Shown: positions 15,576-25,200, counted from the first letter of the stretch. The stretch is DNA of 64,000 bases from Oscillospiraceae bacterium (GCA_003514385.1 DOQR01000004.1:522995-586994), one strand, 5' to 3'. The notes: generated by a model from the sequence alone, not told the origin. Translations and numbers: made by a program.

Positions 15576-16928
15576 ATGAGCCGTGATATCCTGGAAAATA
15601 TCAGCACACTGTTGGCGGAGGGCAAACTTGCCGATCTGCGTGAACAGCTGTGCGACATGAACGTCGTTGATATAGCGCAGGCGATGGAATCGCTCCCGGA
15701 AGACGAGCTTCTGCGGATATTCCGCATCCTCCCCAAAGACATATCGGCGGACGTTTTTTCTTATCTTGAGCCCGATTCTCAGGCGCAGCTGCTGAATCTC
15801 ATAACAGATACGGAGCTTGAGAACCTGCTCGACGACATGTTCCTTGACGACACTGTCGACTTCCTCGAAGAAGTCCCGGCAAACGTCGTGCGCCGCGTGC
15901 TCGCAAAGGCAGACAGCGAGACGAGGTGCCTGATAAACAGATTTTTGAAATATCCCGAAAACAGCGCAGGTTCGATAATGACCATTGAGATGGTCGAGTT
16001 GCATGACTTTTTCACAGTCGGTCAGGCAATCGAACACATACGCTCGACCGCCGTCGACAAAGAGACGGTCTACACCTGCTTCTGCATCGACGACAAGCGC
16101 CATCTTATCGGCACGGTCGCCCTGCATACGCTGCTGATGGCAAAAGACAACGAGCTTATCCGCGACATAATGGACACCGACTCCCAGCTCATCTGCGTCA
16201 ACACGCTCGACGACCAGGAGAAAGTCGCAGACATAGCGAGAAAATACGACCTGCTCTCCGTCCCCGTTGTTGACAATGAGGCGAGGCTCGTCGGCATAAT
16301 CACGATAGACGACATCGTCGACGTCATCGAGGACGAGAACACCGAGGACTTCGAGAAGATGGCAATGCTTCATCCCTCGGACGACAACTACCTCAAGACG
16401 GGCGTTTTCAAGCTCGCAAAGAACAGAATCCTCTGGCTTCTGGTGCTCATGGTCTCGGCGACTTTTACAGGCAAGATAATCGAAAACTATGAAAATATGC
16501 TCGCGGCAGTCGCGGGACTCACCGCCTGCATACCGATGCTCATGGACACGGGCGGAAACGCCGGCAATCAGGTCTCGACGCTGATAATCCGCGGTCTTGC
16601 GCTCGGCGAGATCCACCCGAAGGACTATCTGAAGATAGTGTTCAAAGAGATAAGAGTCGCGCTCATCTGCGGACTGACCCTCGCGGCAGTCAACATCGGC
16701 AGAATGATGCTCTTCTCCTCCGGCGGAATGCCCGTTTATCTTGTCGTTTCGGCTGCAATGGTCTGCGCGGTCATAGTAGCGAAAATAATCGGATGCACCC
16801 TGCCGATAATCGCAAAGATGATAAAGCTCGACCCCGCGCTCATGGCAGGACCGATGATAACGACAATAGTCGATATGGTCACCCTGCTCATCTACTTCGC
16901 ACTCGCAAAAGCGTTCCTCGCGATATAA
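15576..16928 (+). CDS. mgtE: MgtE magnesium transporter
   Basis: The 450-residue integral membrane Mg2+ channel has an N-terminal superhelical domain (about 1-125), paired CBS domains (about 130-255) that sense cytoplasmic Mg2+, the plug helix, and five membrane helices (about 285-450). The selectivity region reads CIPMLMDTGGNAGNQ, the family hallmark, followed by P....P in the last helices. The ATG is preceded by AAAGAGGTG. It appears to be a single-gene unit, with a regulated leader upstream and a terminator downstream. Confidence 0.96.
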   Translation: MSRDILENISTLLAEGKLADLREQLCDMNVVDIAQAMESLPEDELLRIFRILPKDISADVFSYLEPDSQAQLLNLITDTELENLLDDMFLDDTVDFLEEVPANVVRRVLAKADSETRCLINRFLKYPENSAGSIMTIEMVELHDFFTVGQAIEHIRSTAVDKETVYTCFCIDDKRHLIGTVALHTLLMAKDNELIRDIMDTDSQLICVNTLDDQEKVADIARKYDLLSVPVVDNEARLVGIITIDDIVDVIEDENTEDFEKMAMLHPSDDNYLKTGVFKLAKNRILWLLVLMVSATFTGKIIENYENMLAAVAGLTACIPMLMDTGGNAGNQVSTLIIRGLALGEIHPKDYLKIVFKEIRVALICGLTLAAVNIGRMMLFSSGGMPVYLVVSAAMVCAVIVAKIIGCTLPIIAKMIKLDPALMAGPMITTIVDMVTLLIYFALAKAFLAI

Positions 16929-16933
16929 AAAAT

Positions 16934-16967
16934 TATCCTCCGTACATTTTGGTGTATGGAGGATTTT
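16934..16967 (+). terminator. terminator of mgtE
   Basis: ATCCTCCGTACA pairs with TGTATGGAGGAT around a 6-base loop, followed by TTTTT. It lies immediately after the mgtE stop. Confidence 0.85.
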
Positions 16968-16989
16968 TATGTTTTGTATGGCGCGGATT

Positions 16990-17095
16990 GTATGTCATTT
17001 AAAATTCGAGGCAATAGCCACTCAGTCTACGCTTCGCGTATCCGGCTCCCATACAGGGGAGCCTATGTCAAGAATTCGTCGAAGATAACAATATA
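16990..17095. repeat. possible remnant of a dispersed intergenic repeat
   Basis: This gene-free stretch contains GGCTCCC / GGGAGCC around a 6-base loop (17044-17063) and a short palindrome-rich segment (CTACGCTTCGCGTA). It resembles the short dispersed repeats of gut Clostridia, but only one copy is visible, so this is tentative. Confidence 0.3.
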
Positions 17096-17098
17096 AAA

Positions 17099-17126
17099 AG
17101 TGCCCCGCACTTTCGTGCGGGGCACT
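17099..17126 (-). terminator. terminator of gap
   Basis: A perfect 12-bp stem (AGTGCCCCGCAC / GTGCGGGGCACT, loop TTTC) is followed on the minus strand by TTTTT. It lies 13 bases after the GAPDH stop. Confidence 0.92.
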
Positions 17127-17138
17127 GAACTTAGCTGA

Positions 17139-18212
17139 TTACTTGCTGAGCTCTGCGAAATACTTGATGGTTCTGACCATCTGGCTGGTGTAGGAGTTCT
17201 CGTTGTCGTACCACGAAACAACCTGAACCTCATACAGATCGTCAGCGATCTTAGCAACCATGGTCTGAGTTGCATCGAAGAGAGAGCCGAATCTCATGCC
17301 GATAACATCAGAGGAAACGATCGGATCCTCATTGTAGCCGAAGGAAGCGGAAGCAGCAGCCTTCATAGCAGCGTTGATGCCTTCCTTAGTCACATCGCTA
17401 CCCTTGACAACAGCGGTAAGGATAGTGGTGGAGCCGGTCGGCACGGGAACTCTCTGAGCGGAGCCGATAAGCTTGCCGTTGAGCTCAGGGATAACAAGGC
17501 CGATAGCCTTAGCAGCGCCGGTCGAGTTGGGAACGATGTTGGCAGCGCCTGCACGGGCACGTCTCTTGTCGCCCTTTCTGTGGGGACCGTCGAGGATCAT
17601 CTGATCGCCGGTATAAGCGTGGATGGTGGACATGATACCGCTCTGGATGGGAGCGTAATCGTTAAGAGCCTTAGCCATGGGAGCAAGGCAGTTGGTGGTG
17701 CAGGAAGCTGCACTGATGATGGTGTCGTCAGCATTGAGGGTGTCCTCGTTGACGCTGAAGACGATGGTCTTGAGGTCATTGCCTGCGGGAGCAGAGATAA
17801 CGACCTTCTTAGCGCCTGCATCGATGTGAGCCTGGCTCTTAGCCTTGGAGCAGTAGAAGCCGGTGCACTCAAGAACAACATCAACGTCAAGCTCGCCCCA
17901 GGGAAGATCCTTCGCGTTGGGCATAGCATAGATGGTGATCTCCTTACCGTCAACTATGATAGCGCCGGGAACCTTGACAGTCTTGCCGTCCTCTTCATAC
18001 TCAGCAGCCTTGAAGTCTACGGTGTGAAGATTCTCGCCTATTCTTCCGCAATAGCCGCCCTGAGCGGTATCGTACTTGAGAAGGTTTGCAAGCATCTCGG
18101 GGCTGGTAAGATCGTTGATAGCAACAACCTCGTAGCCCTCTGCGCCGAACATCTGACGGAATGCAAGACGACCGATACGGCCAAAGCCGTTAATAGCAAC
18201 TTTAACTGACAT
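17139..18212 (-). CDS. gap: glyceraldehyde-3-phosphate dehydrogenase
   Basis: The cytoplasmic glycolytic enzyme oxidises glyceraldehyde-3-phosphate to 1,3-bisphosphoglycerate with NAD+. Its Rossmann start is [18 protein letters not shown], the catalytic Cys171 sits in SAASCTTNC, and the partner His lies in the HAYTGDQ region. The C-terminal [16 protein letters not shown] is the family signature. At 357 residues it is slightly longer than the usual 335, through insertions near 20-60 and 70-90. A good GGAGG precedes the ATG. Codon use is strongly biased (many GCA/GCC Ala, AAG Lys), as expected of a highly expressed gene. It is a single-gene unit. Confidence 0.97.
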   Translation of the reverse strand: MSVKVAINGFGRIGRLAFRQMFGAEGYEVVAINDLTSPEMLANLLKYDTAQGGYCGRIGENLHTVDFKAAEYEEDGKTVKVPGAIIVDGKEITIYAMPNAKDLPWGELDVDVVLECTGFYCSKAKSQAHIDAGAKKVVISAPAGNDLKTIVFSVNEDTLNADDTIISAASCTTNCLAPMAKALNDYAPIQSGIMSTIHAYTGDQMILDGPHRKGDKRRARAGAANIVPNSTGAAKAIGLVIPELNGKLIGSAQRVPVPTGSTTILTAVVKGSDVTKEGINAAMKAAASASFGYNEDPIVSSDVIGMRFGSLFDATQTMVAKIADDLYEVQVVSWYDNENSYTSQMVRTIKYFAELSK

Positions 18213-18444
18213 TTGAATTCCTCCGTTGTTAGTATAATTGGTTATTGGTTATATACCTCATATATTTTAGCCGTTTTTGTCCTCATATGCAAGCAATTTG
18301 ATAAAATTTTACAGATACAGGAAAAGTTTCGTTAATCTGCCCAAAATATTGTATCATAAAGCCCAAAAGGACATAATACTGCCGAAAATCCGGCGCGGAT
18401 ATTTTGACATATCGGCATCATTATTTTGCCTTTCAAAACAAAAT

Positions 18445-18469
18445 CTCCCTGCCTTCAAAAAGCAGGGAG
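18445..18469 (-). terminator. terminator of the ftsEX operon
   Basis: CTCCCTGC and GCAGGGAG enclose a 9-base loop, followed on the minus strand by ATTTTGTTTTG. It lies 23 bases past the last gene of the operon. The rest of 18213-18444 holds only the GAPDH promoter region. Confidence 0.75.
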
Positions 18470-18491
18470 TTTGCATTTCTTATTTTCGGTC

Positions 18492-19706
18492 TCAGCCCTC
18501 TGACGAGTTGCCCGCGAGCATTGAAATAGCAGCCTGAAGCTGGGTGTCTCTGTCCTTTTCGAGCGTGCTGAGATTCTCTCTGAGCGAATCTGCGAGGATA
18601 ATTTCAGTGTCCGGAGTCAGGCCCTTGCCGTCAAAACTCTCGCTGATATAGGGCAGCATCTTTGAGGTGGTCAGCACGACTGCGCCGCCGTCGCTGAGCT
18701 CAAAAGTCTCCTGAACGTCGGCTCTGCCGGCTGTCTTTTCGCCGATAAGGAACGCCTTGCCGAAATCCTTGAGGTCGCAGGCGAACAGCTCGCCGTAGCC
18801 CGCGGTGTCGGAATTTATGAGCACCGCCATTGGCATCGTTATATCCTTGGCGTCGGAGCTGTAGGTCTTGACGTTGTTGCCGTTTTTGTCAACGAGCGTC
18901 GCGAGCGCCTTGTTGCCCTCGGTCGCCGTCGGGACAAGATAATCTATAACGCGGCAGGTGTATTCAATAGTTCCGTCATAGGTCGAGCGCACATCGAAAA
19001 CGAGGCTCTTCGCGCCCTCTTTCTTGAGCTGGTCGACTGCCTTTTCGAGCTGGTTCAATGTATTCTTGTAGAACGCGGATATCTTTATATATCCGACCGT
19101 GCCGATAAGCTCATAGCTGACGGTCTGGTTTGTGTAACCGAGGACGACATTGACGGATTTGTCGACATCGTCGCGCCTGTAGGTGAGGCTGACGGAGGTC
19201 AGCTTTATACCGCTGAGTCTGCCCGCCATTTCACTGCTGTTTTCGGCAGTTACCGTGTCGCCGCCTATAGCAACTATCTTATCGCCCTTCTGAAGCCCCT
19301 CGGTCTGCGCCGGGGAGTTGGGATAGACTTCCGTTATGAGCAGATACCCGCTCTCGGGGTCTGTTTCAACCTCAACGCCGATGCCCGCGCTGCGTCCCTC
19401 AAGTTTCGAGGAATAGAGCTTGTAGGCGTCCGCATTCATATAGCGGCTGTACTTGTCGCCGAGTCCGTTGATATAGCCGTTTTCGAGGTTCGAGTCGAGC
19501 AGAGCCTCGTCTATATCGCCGTAGTACTTCGAGCGAACGATCTTGTCGACCTCCTCGACCGCATCATACATCTGCGCGCGCTTGGGAAGGTCGGTTATCA
19601 GCTTGTTGTACATACGCTGTGAGACCGACATCGTTATTGCGAAGGTCGCGGTCGCACTCAGAATAATGAGCGCAATCGCAAGTCCGAGCGAAATTTTCTT
19701 GTTCAT
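18492..19706 (-). CDS. S41-family C-terminal-processing-peptidase homologue, catalytic dyad lost
   Basis: The 404-residue membrane-anchored protein has an N-terminal helix (LGLAIALIILSATATFAI), a PDZ domain (about 100-195: RSAGIGVEVETDPESG..., GDKIVAIGG) and an S41 core (about 200-375). The core aligns without gaps to CtpB-type proteases, but the catalytic Ser (middle Ser of SASASE) is Gly303 (TAGYGE) and the catalytic Lys of TFGKG is Arg328 (TAGRA). The accessory Gln332 remains. It is therefore probably a non-proteolytic scaffold. It is the last gene of ftsE-ftsX-M23-S41, suggesting a role in organising the division hydrolase complex. Confidence 0.88.
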   Translation of the reverse strand: MNKKISLGLAIALIILSATATFAITMSVSQRMYNKLITDLPKRAQMYDAVEEVDKIVRSKYYGDIDEALLDSNLENGYINGLGDKYSRYMNADAYKLYSSKLEGRSAGIGVEVETDPESGYLLITEVYPNSPAQTEGLQKGDKIVAIGGDTVTAENSSEMAGRLSGIKLTSVSLTYRRDDVDKSVNVVLGYTNQTVSYELIGTVGYIKISAFYKNTLNQLEKAVDQLKKEGAKSLVFDVRSTYDGTIEYTCRVIDYLVPTATEGNKALATLVDKNGNNVKTYSSDAKDITMPMAVLINSDTAGYGELFACDLKDFGKAFLIGEKTAGRADVQETFELSDGGAVVLTTSKMLPYISESFDGKGLTPDTEIILADSLRENLSTLEKDRDTQLQAAISMLAGNSSEG

Positions 19707-19734
19707 TTGCTTTCACGTTCCTTCCTGCCTGAGA

Positions 19735-21045
19735 TCAATTCGGAGGCGTGACAAAATTGAGAGGATTGAGCCTTGTGACGACACCGTTCTTGACATGCAT
19801 GACCTGGAAATGGACATGCGGTCCGGTGACATATCCGGTGTTGCCCATATAGGCGATGACCTCGCCTTTTTCAACATACTGTCCCGCCGAAGCGACTATC
19901 TTCGAGCAGTGGCCGTAATATGTTCTGTAGCCGTCGCCGTGGTCGATGGTGATATAGTTGCCGCCGACATCGGAATAGCCTCTGACGAGCACCTTGCCGC
20001 TCTGCGCCGCAACTATCTTCTTGCCGTAGGAGACATTGACGCCGTTTTCGCGCACGACTATATCGATAGCCGGGTGCATGGTGTAGGTTCCGTCACCCTC
20101 GGGGTCGTAGTAGCCGTAGCCCGCGGAGATGTAAGAGTTCTTATATGGAACCGGCCACATCATCTCGCCGTCGTTATAAAATCCATCGTCAACGTCGCCG
20201 CTCTGGGAGCCGCCGCTGATGATTTTGTCTATCTGGCGCTCAAATGCCTCACGCTTTCTGTACTGCCGCTGAAGCTCCTGCCGATATTCGGCGCTGCTCT
20301 TGTCGAGCGAGGTCATGAGAGCCGATATCTGACGGTAGTTCGCGTTATATGCGTTCTGCTTTGAAGCGAGTTCTTTATTTTTAGTGTCGAGTTCGGATTT
20401 CTTCTCGACCAGAGACGAGCGCTTCTCTTCGAGAGCTTTTTTGTCCTCGTCGAGCTCCGCCTTGGCGGCGTTGAGCTCCTCGGTCTGCTTTTCGAGCTGG
20501 GAGATGAGCTTGTTGTCGTTCTCCGTGACGCTCGCGAGCAGCTGGATGCGAAGCAAGAGCGATGAGATACTGTCCGACTCGAGCAGTATTTCTATCCATG
20601 AGGACGAGCCCGCCATATATGTGGCGCGCAGGCGTTCTGATATCTTCTCCTGCGTGGCGTCTATCTGCTCGTCGAGCTTGTCTATCTTCGACTGAGCTTC
20701 GTCTATTTTTTTATCGAGCGCCGCTATCTCCCTGTCATAGTCCGCAATGTCCGCATTTAAAACGGAGAGCTGGGAGTTTATGACATCGAGCTGGCTGCTT
20801 ATCGCCTCAGCCTGAGAAGAAAGCAGTTTCATCTTCTCCGTATTCGAGGTCTGCTGATTTTTTATGCTTTCAAGCTTTTTCTTGTTTGCCTCAATCTCTT
20901 TTTCGAGTTCATTATACTCCTGCTTGAGATCCTCGAGGCTCTTCGCCTGAACCCTTGTCGGGAAAATTCCGGTCATCAGCACGAGCGCCGCGCAAAGAAC
21001 AAACGCCGCCGCTCTTCTGAGCCATGTGTTACGCTTATTCTTCAT
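19735..21045 (-). CDS. EnvC/PcsB-like murein hydrolase, coiled coil plus M23 peptidase
   Basis: This 436-residue secreted protein has a signal peptide at 1-34 (KNKRNTWLRR then AAFVLCAALVLMTGI, cut after VQA), a long coiled coil (about 35-270), a linker, and a C-terminal M23 domain. All zinc and catalytic motifs are present: HPAIDI, YGHCSKI and GPHVHFQ. It is predicted to cut peptidoglycan cross-links at the septum under control of the FtsEX ABC complex; the coiled coil is the part that binds FtsX in homologues. The gene overlaps the end of ftsX by 11 bp, indicating one operon. Confidence 0.93.
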   Translation of the reverse strand: MKNKRNTWLRRAAAFVLCAALVLMTGIFPTRVQAKSLEDLKQEYNELEKEIEANKKKLESIKNQQTSNTEKMKLLSSQAEAISSQLDVINSQLSVLNADIADYDREIAALDKKIDEAQSKIDKLDEQIDATQEKISERLRATYMAGSSSWIEILLESDSISSLLLRIQLLASVTENDNKLISQLEKQTEELNAAKAELDEDKKALEEKRSSLVEKKSELDTKNKELASKQNAYNANYRQISALMTSLDKSSAEYRQELQRQYRKREAFERQIDKIISGGSQSGDVDDGFYNDGEMMWPVPYKNSYISAGYGYYDPEGDGTYTMHPAIDIVVRENGVNVSYGKKIVAAQSGKVLVRGYSDVGGNYITIDHGDGYRTYYGHCSKIVASAGQYVEKGEVIAYMGNTGYVTGPHVHFQVMHVKNGVVTRLNPLNFVTPPN

Positions 21046-21958
21046 CGACTATCGCGAACTCCTTTTCTTTGAGATATTTTGTTATCGACACCGCACTGCC
21101 GAGCGCACCGGAGAGAACTCCGAGCACGATAAACGCGGCGAGCAGTATCAGAGCATATTTGCCGAACGGAGCGATTCCCGACATTCCGATGCCGGAGAGA
21201 GTCTTGACGAGCGACCTGCCCGCAATTTCATATATGCCCCAGACGGCAAGCAGGGCGAGCACTCCGGAGATAAGTCCGAGCATCATGCCCTCGATCATGA
21301 ACGGCCATCGGATAAACCACCTTGTCGCACCGACGCTCTTCATGATATTTATTTCGAGCCTGCGGCTGTCCATCGTTATTCTTATTGTGTTGGAGACGAT
21401 GAAAAGCGAGACTATGAGCAGCAGCGCTATCATGCCTGCGCTCACATAGCTGACAGTGTTTCTCAGCCCCGCGAGTTGCTTTGCAAGCTGCCTGTTCTCG
21501 CGGATGTGGAGAACATGCGGGAGTTCGGAAATGCGCTTGACCGTGTCGTCAAACTTATCCGTATCTTTGAGCGAGACTTCGTATGCATCGGGAAGCGGGT
21601 TTTCGTCGAGCCCGTCGAAGAGCACGGAGCTATCCCCCATCTCGTCCTTGAGCTGGGCAAAACCGCTGTCCTTGCCGACGAAAGTACATTCGCGGACATT
21701 TGAAAGCCCTCTGAGGCTCGCGCCGAGCTCGTCCTCCTCCGCTTTCGTCGCGCTGTCATCGACAAAGACCATTATCACGTTCTGATCCTCGACATTACCG
21801 ATGAACATATTTATATTGACCATTATCATGAACGCAACGCCAATCATCACCATGCAGCTGAACAGCACGGAGACCGACGCTACACTCATCAGTCGATTTA
21901 CATAGAGATTTCTCATTCCCTCGCGGGTGAGGTAGCCGAAACTTCCGTTATTTTTCAT
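21035..21958 (-). CDS. ftsX: cell-division protein FtsX
   Basis: The start is ATG 21958 ([20 protein letters not shown]), with GAGGGGG upstream; the open frame extends to 22033 but into ftsE. The 307-residue permease has an N-terminal cytoplasmic stretch, a first membrane helix (about 28-50), an extracellular loop of about 120 residues that recruits the hydrolase, and three more helices after about 175. The motif RRLEINIMKSVGATRWFIRW is typical of the FtsX/MacB core. It transmits FtsE ATP hydrolysis to the M23 hydrolase encoded next. Confidence 0.95.
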   Translation of the reverse strand: MKNNGSFGYLTREGMRNLYVNRLMSVASVSVLFSCMVMIGVAFMIMVNINMFIGNVEDQNVIMVFVDDSATKAEEDELGASLRGLSNVRECTFVGKDSGFAQLKDEMGDSSVLFDGLDENPLPDAYEVSLKDTDKFDDTVKRISELPHVLHIRENRQLAKQLAGLRNTVSYVSAGMIALLLIVSLFIVSNTIRITMDSRRLEINIMKSVGATRWFIRWPFMIEGMMLGLISGVLALLAVWGIYEIAGRSLVKTLSGIGMSGIAPFGKYALILLAAFIVLGVLSGALGSAVSITKYLKEKEFAIVDEE

Positions 21959-22961
21959 CGCTCTCGTCCCCCTCTCCGTCGTCTTCGAGGTAAATCGAAT
22001 AATCCGCCAAGACGGAAGAATATGTTGTGTCATACTCGCTTCCGTATCCCGTCGTCTCTTTTTGACGTTCTTTTCTTATGCTTTCGAGAGCCTGCCTGTA
22101 GACATCGTCCGCAGCGGTCTCGGCAGCTATCTCTTCCGCCTTTTCCGGGAGTTTTTCGGGCTCCTTTGCGGCAGATTTCTCCTCCGGAACTTCTTCCTCG
22201 TCGTCGAGATACTTCGTTGCGAAGCCGTCCGCCGGTCGGTTGAGACTGCTTGATTTTGCAAGCGTGCGCTCGCGGTGAGCGGAATTTTTCATTCTGCCGT
22301 CCGCCGCAACGGTTCCGTTTTCGAGCAGGATAACGCGCTTGTCATACATACGGACGAGATTGTGCTCATGGGTAACCATGATGACAGTCGTGCCCTCCTG
22401 GTTGAGGCGCATGAGCAGATCGACTATCTCGAGACTCATATGCGGGTCAACATTGCCCGTCGGCTCGTCCGCTATGATAAGATCGGCGTTATTCGCAAGG
22501 GCGCGGGCAAGAGCCACACGCTGCTGCTCGCCGCCGGAGAGCTCGGTGGGATAGCAATTCATCTTGTCCGTCAGCCCGACTATGTCGAGCACGAACGGGA
22601 CGCGCTTTTGAATCTTGTTCTCCTTAGAGCCGGTGACGCGCATGGCGAACGCCACGTTGTCGAACACGGTCATCTTGGGGATCAGGCGAAAATCCTGGAA
22701 TACTATGCCCAACCCGCGGCGAAAATAGGGTATTTCGCTGCGGGTAAGGGTGCTCAGATCTTGATTTTTGATTATAACTTTTCCATGCGAGGGCACTTCC
22801 TCACGCATCATGAGCTTGAGGAAGGTGCTTTTTCCGGCGCCGGACGCGCCGACGACAAAGACGAATTCGCCCTTGTTTATCTTGATATTGACATGGTTTA
22901 GAGCATGTGTTCCGTTCTCGTAGGTCTTGGAAACATCTCTGAATTCAATCACAGTTTTCAC
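21948..22961 (-). CDS. ftsE: FtsE ATPase with long acidic C-terminal tail
   Basis: Residues 1-228 form a normal FtsE: Walker [11 protein letters not shown]-loop VFQDFRL, signature [15 protein letters not shown], Walker [13 protein letters not shown] and switch THEHN. It powers the FtsX complex at the septum. Unlike typical FtsE (about 225-230 residues), it continues for some 109 residues that are low in complexity and rich in Glu, Asp, Lys and Ala ([18 protein letters not shown]) and end in a Tyr-rich acidic stretch. The tail is probably disordered and may bind a partner. It overlaps ftsX by 11 bp. Confidence 0.93.
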   Translation of the reverse strand: MKTVIEFRDVSKTYENGTHALNHVNIKINKGEFVFVVGASGAGKSTFLKLMMREEVPSHGKVIIKNQDLSTLTRSEIPYFRRGLGIVFQDFRLIPKMTVFDNVAFAMRVTGSKENKIQKRVPFVLDIVGLTDKMNCYPTELSGGEQQRVALARALANNADLIIADEPTGNVDPHMSLEIVDLLMRLNQEGTTVIMVTHEHNLVRMYDKRVILLENGTVAADGRMKNSAHRERTLAKSSSLNRPADGFATKYLDDEEEVPEEKSAAKEPEKLPEKAEEIAAETAADDVYRQALESIRKERQKETTGYGSEYDTTYSSVLADYSIYLEDDGEGDESDEK

Positions 22962-23022
22962 TCCTATATAAAGCGGTATCCCCCTCGCTTGACTTTATAC
23001 CGATCTTAAATTACGCCGCAGA

Positions 23023-24105
23023 TCAGTATTTGACAGGCTTCGCATCGAGATACTTCTTGACCATAAGAGCCACCTTGAAGACGATAGCATCGTCGAACTC
23101 GCGCAGGTCAAGGCCGGTGAGCTTCTTGATCTTCTCGAGTCTGTAAACAAGAGTGTTGCGGTGGACAAAGAGCTTGCGGGAGGTCTCGGAAACATTGAGG
23201 TTGTTCTCGAAGAAACGCTGAATGGTGAACAGAGTCTCCTGATCGAGGCTGTCTATCGAGCCGCGCTTGAACACCTCGCGCATGAACATATCGCACAGGG
23301 TCGTGGGAAGCTGATAGATAAGTCTTGCGATACCGAGATTGTCGTAGCTGACTATGGTCTTTTCGGTGTCGAACACCTTGCCGACCTCGAGGGCTATCTG
23401 AGCTTCCTTGAACGAACGGGCAAGCTCCTTGACGCCGGTGACAGTCGTGCCGATGCCGACATATGCGTGGATATAAAGGTCAGTTGTCAGAGAATCGGAA
23501 ATGGAGCGCGCGAGCTTTTCGAGATCCTTGGTCTCGATGTTGCTGCGGACTTCCTTGACGAGAGCTATCTCGTTTTCGTTTATGTTGATGACGAAATCCT
23601 TGGTCTTGTCCGGGAACAGATTCTGGATAACGTCGAACGCCGCGGAATCGTTGTGCTCGGTGATCCTTATCAGAAGGACGGTGCGTACGGCATCGCTGTT
23701 GAAGCGGAGCTCACGCGCCTTGATAGCGATATCGCCGGGAAGTATGTTGTCAAGAATAACGTTCTTGACGAAGTTGCCCCTGTCGAATTTCTCGTCGTAG
23801 CACTGCTTGATGTTGCTCAGCGCCACGCAGCAGATATCCGCATATTTGCCTGCAAGCTCATCTTCGCCGTCAATGAAAACAGCATACTCGGCCTGCATAT
23901 GAGAGCCGAACGAGCGGTAAGTGCAGCCGTTAACGATGCGGTCGCCGTCCTCCGCAAAAATCTGCGAAGCGTTCGAGATAACCTCGCCTATTTTGCCCAG
24001 CTCGCTGCAGGAGATTATGGTGCCGGTCTCATCAATAACGCCGATCGTTCTGTCAACAGCGTCGCGCATCTGATGGATGACACCCTGGAAAAGCCTGTTT
24101 GACAT
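23023..24105 (-). CDS. CdaR/PucR-type transcriptional regulator
   Basis: The start is ATG 24105, preceded by AGGGG. The 360-residue protein has an N-terminal sensor part (about 1-125: ...GVIDETGTIISCSELGKIG), a degenerate GGDEF-like middle domain (about 140-270: HAYVGIGTTVTGVKELARSF) and a C-terminal PucR-type helix-turn-helix (about 300-355: FFENNLNVSETSRKLFVHRN, TLVYRLEKIKKLTGL). CdaR-family proteins activate sugar-acid or purine genes in response to a metabolite. The target here is unknown; it lies just upstream of ftsE and might affect division-gene expression, but a GGTAT hairpin separates them. Confidence 0.85.
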   Translation of the reverse strand: MSNRLFQGVIHQMRDAVDRTIGVIDETGTIISCSELGKIGEVISNASQIFAEDGDRIVNGCTYRSFGSHMQAEYAVFIDGEDELAGKYADICCVALSNIKQCYDEKFDRGNFVKNVILDNILPGDIAIKARELRFNSDAVRTVLLIRITEHNDSAAFDVIQNLFPDKTKDFVININENEIALVKEVRSNIETKDLEKLARSISDSLTTDLYIHAYVGIGTTVTGVKELARSFKEAQIALEVGKVFDTEKTIVSYDNLGIARLIYQLPTTLCDMFMREVFKRGSIDSLDQETLFTIQRFFENNLNVSETSRKLFVHRNTLVYRLEKIKKLTGLDLREFDDAIVFKVALMVKKYLDAKPVKY

Positions 24106-24426
24106 AATATCTACCCCTATTCTGAATAATTTCAACTTCTGCCGTTTTAGACATTTTGACAACTGCGCTATAGACATTTTACACAATTATACGCTTAATT
24201 GCAATACATACGGGGCTAAAAAATATGTAAAATAAAGGATTTTTTTCATAATCGGGTAAAAAAGCACCTGTTTTTATCTATTTCCCACAATTTTTTTAAT
24301 TCGCTTTTAGTGGATTTGATCTTTGGTCATTTTGTCCATAGAATTCCACATAGGGGGTTTGAGGCGCTTTTATCCGCGCGATTTTTATGGTATAATGAGC
24401 CGAGAAAGCGAAAAAGGGGCGCAAAA
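24106..24426. other. divergent intergenic region between the regulator and the ylmH-like gene
   Basis: AT-rich and gene-free. A TATAAT on the minus strand (24191-24186) is a candidate -10 for the regulator gene, but no good -35 is seen. The plus-strand promoter is listed separately. No riboswitch or repeat was recognised. Confidence 0.4.
24388..24396 (+). promoter_or_regulatory. extended -10 promoter for the ylmH-like gene
   Basis: TGGTATAAT is an extended -10 (TGnTATAAT), which can work without a strong -35. The predicted start is near 24403, giving a leader of about 24 bases. Confidence 0.6.
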
Positions 24427-25200
24427 ATGGAAGGCAGCATACTCAGAGCATATATATCGGAGAACATCGAAAAGGCTCAAAGAGAAAATATCCCGTCGGC
24501 GGTGTCGAAATTTCTCGATTCCGCTTCGCTCTCAGCGGCGGCCGCCCTCGCCCGCTCGACTGCGGGCAGGTTCATCTTCTGGGGCGGCTTCGAGGGAGCG
24601 GAGCGTGTAATCATGCTCAGCGTCCCCGACTATATCGAGAGCGACGACCCGAACGAAATTTTTACAGTATATTCCGACGAATGCCCGCTGAGCGCCGTGA
24701 GAGTAGAGAAGGACAGGTTTTCCGACATCGGTCACAGGGATTATCTCGGCGCGGTTATGGGGCTGGGACTTACGCGCGAGAGCGTGGGCGACATCTGCGT
24801 TCAGCCCGATGGCTGCGACATCATAGCCCTGCCGAACGCCGCGAAATATATTGAAGAAAATCTGACGGGTGCGGGACGCGCGACGCTGAAAGCGAAATTG
24901 ATCCCGCTCGGCGAAGTCCGCGCGCCGCAGGTAAATATAAAGGAAACGAGCATCACCGTAGCATCGCCGCGGCTCGACGCAGTAGCGGGCGAGATATTCT
25001 CGCTCTCGCGTTCGGCGGCGGCGCAGGCGATATCCTCGGGCGCGGTGACGGTAAACGACGAGCAGGTATTGAAAGCCGACCGCCGCCTCTCCCCAAAAGA
25101 CAAAATTGTTCTGCGCGGCAAGGGCAGAGCGATTCTCGGCGAAGAGTTCACGCAGACAAAGAAGGGCAGAGTCAGGATAGGGGTCAAAAAATCCGTGTAA
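24427..25200 (+). CDS. YlmH-like S4-domain RNA-binding protein
   Basis: The start is ATG 24427, which follows GGGGC; upstream in-frame codons lie before the promoter. The 257 residues match the YlmH length. An N-terminal alpha/beta region (about 1-85, FIFWGGFEGAERVIMLSVPDY) and a middle domain (IGHRDYLGAVMGLGLTRESV, DICVQPDGCDIIALP) precede a C-terminal S4 domain (about 180-245: LDAVAGEIFSLSRSAAAQAI, ...SGAVTVNDEQVLK, ...LSPKDKIVLRGKG). YlmH proteins bind ribosomal RNA and act in ribosome rescue. It stands alone here, not in the usual division-gene cluster. Confidence 0.88.
   Translation: MEGSILRAYISENIEKAQRENIPSAVSKFLDSASLSAAAALARSTAGRFIFWGGFEGAERVIMLSVPDYIESDDPNEIFTVYSDECPLSAVRVEKDRFSDIGHRDYLGAVMGLGLTRESVGDICVQPDGCDIIALPNAAKYIEENLTGAGRATLKAKLIPLGEVRAPQVNIKETSITVASPRLDAVAGEIFSLSRSAAAQAISSGAVTVNDEQVLKADRRLSPKDKIVLRGKGRAILGEEFTQTKKGRVRIGVKKSV

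Noticed and set aside
15555-16616. Minus-strand frame of 353 codons opposite mgtE
   Set aside because: It mirrors mgtE codon structure, has no ribosome binding site and no recognisable domain.
17580-18209. Plus-strand frame opposite GAPDH
   Set aside because: Antisense shadow of a highly conserved enzyme gene.
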